64,000 nucleotides of DNA from Scolanthus callimorphus. Lineage: Eukaryota > Cnidaria > Anthozoa > Actiniaria > Edwardsiidae. Below, in pieces: positions 60,201 through 64,000 of this stretch. Within the stretch, counting starts at the first letter, position 1. Each line of letters opens with the position of its first letter. The position numbers and the translations under genes are program-made. The notes below the pieces were generated by a model that made no database searches, had not been told where the DNA came from, and worked only from the letters and a program-made list of their open reading frames with translations. The stretch is from contig CM066924.1 of NCBI GenBank assembly GCA_033964015.1, positions 434,001-498,000 on the forward strand. Direction: 5' to 3'.

Positions 60201-61319
60201 CAACTTTTCTTCCCGCCATTTGAACAACACGCGCGCTTGAAAAAACAGTGCCCGCTTGAGCCTCTCTTTGGTGTTAAATACAGGCTTCCCACAGTGCCGC
60301 GTTTTTAACCGCGAAATGGGCTATTCTTTTGCGTATGAATATTTTTTCGGGGATCAGGTTGTGCAAAAAATGTTTTTCGGACTCGAAGGCCGATTTTTTT
60401 TTGTATGATTTTGTTTTCGCAGACACACACAGAAAATATCTTGTAACATGTTGTAATACACGTTATATATACATACCGAAACTTGTCAGTGAGAAAGAGT
60501 GTGAAAGGATAAACCCACGAGGAGTAGAGGATAGACCTGCGCATCGAGCAAGACACCTCGCAGTCACATCTGTTCCTGTGGCGTTATTATGCATCAACAA
60601 ATATTTCTTATACTGGTTTCAGAAATGGAGTAAGAAAATCCTGTTGGTCTATGTACAACACATTTTCTTGTGCTTTATTTATATTTGGTTGAGCTAAAAA
60701 CAAACCGCCCTCTATTCACAGATAGAGTGTATCGCATTTTTGTTTTGTTGCGCGCGAATTTTGATAAACGTATGGATGTAAAGCGCCTAGAACATATATG
60801 TATAGGCACTTCTTCTGGCGCTATATAAATTATTAGCGGAGCTCCTTTGCGGCCGAAGGCCGCAGAGCGGAGCTCCATAGGTATCGCGTAGGAAGAATAC
60901 AATAGCTCAAAGTAGAACTCAGGTATACGACCGACTTCATTTTTCATGGTTCAGCGGTATTCCCATTATGGCATCGCTGGCGCGTCCGTGCGTGCCTGCC
61001 CCACCACAGGTAAACCAAGATCCTTCTCCGTTTCATATCTCAGGAAGGGATGAAGCTCAGATAATCAAACTTAGGTGGGGGAGGGGGGCAGTTGTGTTAC
61101 TGGCAAGGGGGGTGCAACTGCGTGGTCACGTGGTATGACGTCATCATAGGAGAAAAAGAATGTATCTCGGGAAGGGTGAAGTTGTCTTGGGTGAAGTTGT
61201 CTAAGCGGCAAGGGGGTGCAATGACGATGACAGGCTACCTATGTACAATGGTAACCTTGTCTCAACACAGAAAAATGTAACCGGGAGCTCCGCTTTTAGC
61301 CAGTGGCTAAATCTATATA
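60201..61319. other. Intergenic, no supported gene
   Basis: A GGAGCTCC-bounded inverted repeat lies at 60838-60876 around GGCCGAAGGCC. The GTTGCGCGCGAATTTTGATA segment at 60748 also occurs near 20080. No exons recognised. Confidence 0.4.
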
Positions 61320-62340
61320 TTATTATTATTATTTCATCAAGCCTCAGACAAAGGGTAGATGGACATACATTTTTTTGTGTATAGTAAACAAAGCCTGATA
61401 TTTTTAATATTCATTTGCGTGAAGCGGTCCAAATGACGAATTTCTATGCTTATAACGTTGGCTCATCTCCAGTGTAAGAACTCGCCAGCTGCGTCACAAA
61501 GCTTTCTTTGTTTGGTAGAACGAAGGTTGAACCAATCATGATTAACTAGTAACTAAATACAAGGTGTCCTCAGGGAATGGTTCTTACACTGGAGATGACC
61601 CGTGTAACGTGTAGTTATCTCGGCAATTATCTCAATTAGAGATTAAAGACGTCGAACTCACTCTTACCCTAAATGGTCTCCTTTCGAATATAGTGACTGC
61701 CTGCCAGGCTTATCACTGCAGGGCAATTTCGGGAGAGTTAGTTTTTCCTCGGCAAGATACACTTGTTCTTGTAAACGGCGCGAGGGCAGTGTTTTCGTTG
61801 CGCGAAGACAGACTATATTAGTTGTTGCGCGCCGAAATGTTTATTAAGTATTCAGCGAAGTAAAGTAGAAAAATGCAAAAGATAGGGAAGTTGTTGGATA
61901 ACTACTTCAGACATCTTTTTTAACGAGAGCCGAAGCCATGTCTTTGTAGGATTTTTTTTCTAGCTTGAATGATCTCTGCAAGGTTTTCCTTTGCTACGAG
62001 GTGCAAGATGATCATATTCTAGTTGCTCTGCAATTTTTTGGCCTTACGTTTTGTGTATAAGTTTAAAAATTATTGCACGTGTGATGTCTTGCACTTGTAG
62101 GCAGGCTGGCAAAACTGTACTTTATATAGCCTTTCCACAGACTAATCGGGGAGAGCGGAGGCCTAGGTTTATTGCTTCATCCGAAAGACGAAGCACAGGA
62201 GAAATGACGAATCATTTCAACCCATGATAAGCTCCAAGCTCTGAAACACAACTCAAACGTAACAGCCGGAGCACAGCGGTGAGAGACAAGTGCCGTAACA
62301 CTGCGTCACCCATGCTTGCATAAGAAACTATCAGCGACGT
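61320..62340. repeat. Composite dispersed repeat related to 20.08-20.87 kb
   Basis: 61320-61870 matches 20110-20551 in patches. A decayed SINE head (TCTCACCGCTGTG on the minus strand) is at 62250-62335. An inserted foldback at about 61448-61602 has exact 18-bp ends TCATCTCCAGTGTAAGAA / TTCTTACACTGGAGATGA. Confidence 0.65.
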
Positions 62341-62527
62341 CAACCTAAAAAAGAACTCACTACTCAAACAGAAGTTCTTAGGGTTATCATCCCCCGCGTT
62401 TTCTTTCACTACTACACTAGACAATTCAACGACAGAGTTTCTTCACAAGATATTTTTAATAAAGCACAGCCTTTCACCAAAAAGGAAATACACACACATC
62501 CTAGAGTAAGAAATTTGTTATTTGTAG

Positions 62528-63729
62528 TTATTTAGAGTTCGCTTTCTTGGATTTCTTTTTCTTCTTTCCGTCTGTGATATTAACAGGTTTGGTTGCCTTG
62601 CGCTTGATAAAATCTACAAAATCAGACACTTCTCTCCCTCCTTGGTACTTCTCGGGGTTGTCCTTGTTATTTGCCGGCGCCCAGTAAATAGTCGGGAATC
62701 TGAGGAAAGAAAAGAAACAATATCGAACTGTGTTGCGTCTTTTGAACTAACAGTTACCCTGGTCCCATGGTGAAGTTTATGCGCTTGCGAACCAAATTAT
62801 AAGTCCTATTTCGGTTGTTTCAGTGGTAGTTCGTTTTGCCTCAGTTATTCTAGTCTTGATCTGTTTCTTGCTGAAACTTCATCCTGGGAACACTGGCTAG
62901 AAAATACAGTTCCATCAACCCGGCAAAAGCCAGCCCCAAAGGCGGAGCTTCGGGGCCTCCTATCATTGGATGGTGAACTTAGCGCCTTCTCATTGGCAGC
63001 AGGATTAGACCCAGAACGTCTCTCCTAGTAATGCATTTCTGGATGCTAAAATTATCACAAATTTCACATCATTATTAACAATTAGTCGCCGATAATCAAG
63101 GAGCCTGAGGCAACTAATTGGTTTAGCATAATTGCTCAAGCGATTTATAAGCTTTTAGACAAAAAAAATCTTGCTTTTGTTGGACTTTTTCACGATCATA
63201 ACAAAACTCGAGCGCGCACTCCCAATCCTTTCAATGTTATAAGGTGATTATAGCGAGAGAAAACAAACCTCTCGACCAATCAGAGCGCGGAAATTCTTAT
63301 AATCACTTGAGTAATTATACTAATGGCGGATAGTCCTAAAAAGAAAGATAATCTCTCCTTGTAATGGATTCCTGTAGTCGGTGAATAACTTGTTTATGTT
63401 GCTTACCCTTCTACTTTGAAAGTCGGTGGAACATCATTAGCTGTAGCGTCCATCTTAGCAATAGTGACGCCATCCACGTCCTTTAGTTTCTCTCCAAGTT
63501 CTGCGTACTTGGGCTCAAGACTCTTACAGTGGCCACACCAGGGCGCGTAGAACTCTATAAGGACATCCTTGGACGGGTTTTGGACGATTTCTTTGAAATT
63601 CTCCCCTACAACGACCTTATAAATGGCAGAGAAAGAGATGACATGAGATTAATAATAATACCAGAACGTAACCCATCACTTTGTGACGAAACAGTTTTTA
63701 AATATTAGTTACCTCCTGAAATTTTCTCA
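62528..63729 (-). CDS. PDIA3/ERp57-like protein disulfide isomerase, 3' end (partial)
   Basis: ER-lumen thiol oxidoreductase that forms and reshuffles disulfides in glycoproteins. Exon 63615-63407 encodes [11 protein letters not shown], then [17 protein letters not shown], the second catalytic thioredoxin domain with active site WCGHC, and MDATANDVP. It ends in phase 2 (GG|GTAAGC) and joins exon 62699-62528, which reads [20 protein letters not shown], then [17 protein letters not shown] and a lysine-rich tail ending NSK, stop TAA at 62528-62530. A possible 17-nt microexon lies at 63729-63713 and is uncertain. The pattern fits PDIA3 better than PDIA4. The tail lacks a KDEL- or QEDL-type ER-retention signal, which is unusual. 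Upstream exons lie beyond the right edge. An ATTAAA poly(A) signal variant is at 62455-62460 (minus). Confidence 0.9.
62700..63406 (-). other. Last intron of the PDIA3-like gene
   Basis: GT-AG intron of 707 bp. It contains GCGCGCACTCCC and GACCAATCAGAGCGCGG near 63210-63292, another occurrence of the CCAATCAGAGCGCG motif, between inverted TTATAA/TGATTATA-type segments (63238-63305). Confidence 0.6.
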
Positions 63730-64000
63730 CTGGAAAGAAAGAGAAGAGGAGATGACTCCGTAATCTTCAAATCCAACAAGTGAAAAAATGAAGGCGTCAC
63801 GGTATCCAATTTCTTGCTCCGCTGGTTCTTGATAAACGAACGTTGTGTAGGTTGTCGTGTAATGGAGCTCCAAATAATTCTTAATAATGAATGTTCCGTA
63901 AAAACGCTTCAACTAGCTTCAACGTCAACTTTTGTTGTTTTCTTTGGTACCATATACAATAAGGGAAAGTGTATCCTAGAATATTTTCAAGATCCGCATC
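63730..64000. other. Upstream intron of the PDIA3-like gene
   Basis: No homology to the thioredoxin-fold domains expected upstream was seen, so this is taken as intron. A pyrimidine tract (minus strand) precedes the possible microexon. Confidence 0.4.

Overview
The window is eukaryotic nuclear DNA from an invertebrate, most likely an anthozoan cnidarian. Genes are split by GT-AG introns, coding density is low, and the intergenic DNA is packed with foldback (MITE-like) elements, tRNA-derived SINEs and minisatellites. The organism call is an inference from gene types and repeat style. No bacterial, phage or CRISPR signature was seen.

Region by region: 1-8.4 kb holds no convincing gene, only foldback repeats. 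8.46-10.81 kb (+) is a three-exon class A GPCR with an apparent one-base frameshift before TM5. 12.08-17.06 kb (-) is a four-exon clan 2-like cytochrome P450 (gene A) with two one-base deletions in exon 3. 16.1-19.6 kb (exon 2 acceptor, intron 1, exon 1, promoter) was duplicated in tandem to 20.55-25.31 kb, leaving an extra P450 first exon at 22.54-22.79 kb. 26.63-32.69 kb (+) is an intact paralogue (gene B), divergent from gene A. Intron 3 of both P450s is filled by the same 69-bp minisatellite. At 33.11-33.17 kb (-) lies a complete type I hammerhead ribozyme, the most notable single element here. 35.8-62.5 kb is almost entirely repeats: a LINE 3' end, two 20-bp BamHI/SmaI-type satellite arrays, 31-bp arrays, a ~1.7-kb near-perfect palindrome and nested MITEs. 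Two isolated candidate exons (35.80 and 45.67 kb, +) may belong to an unrecognised gene. 62.53-63.73 kb (-) is the 3' end of a PDIA3/ERp57-like protein disulfide isomerase whose 5' part lies beyond the right edge.

The P450s are predicted ER-anchored monooxygenases and the PDI an ER-lumen oxidoreductase, but nothing suggests that the genes act as a pathway. The linked features are the P450 pair, the duplicated promoter/first exon and the shared intronic satellite, which together record a local history of inverted duplication, tandem duplication and repeat expansion.
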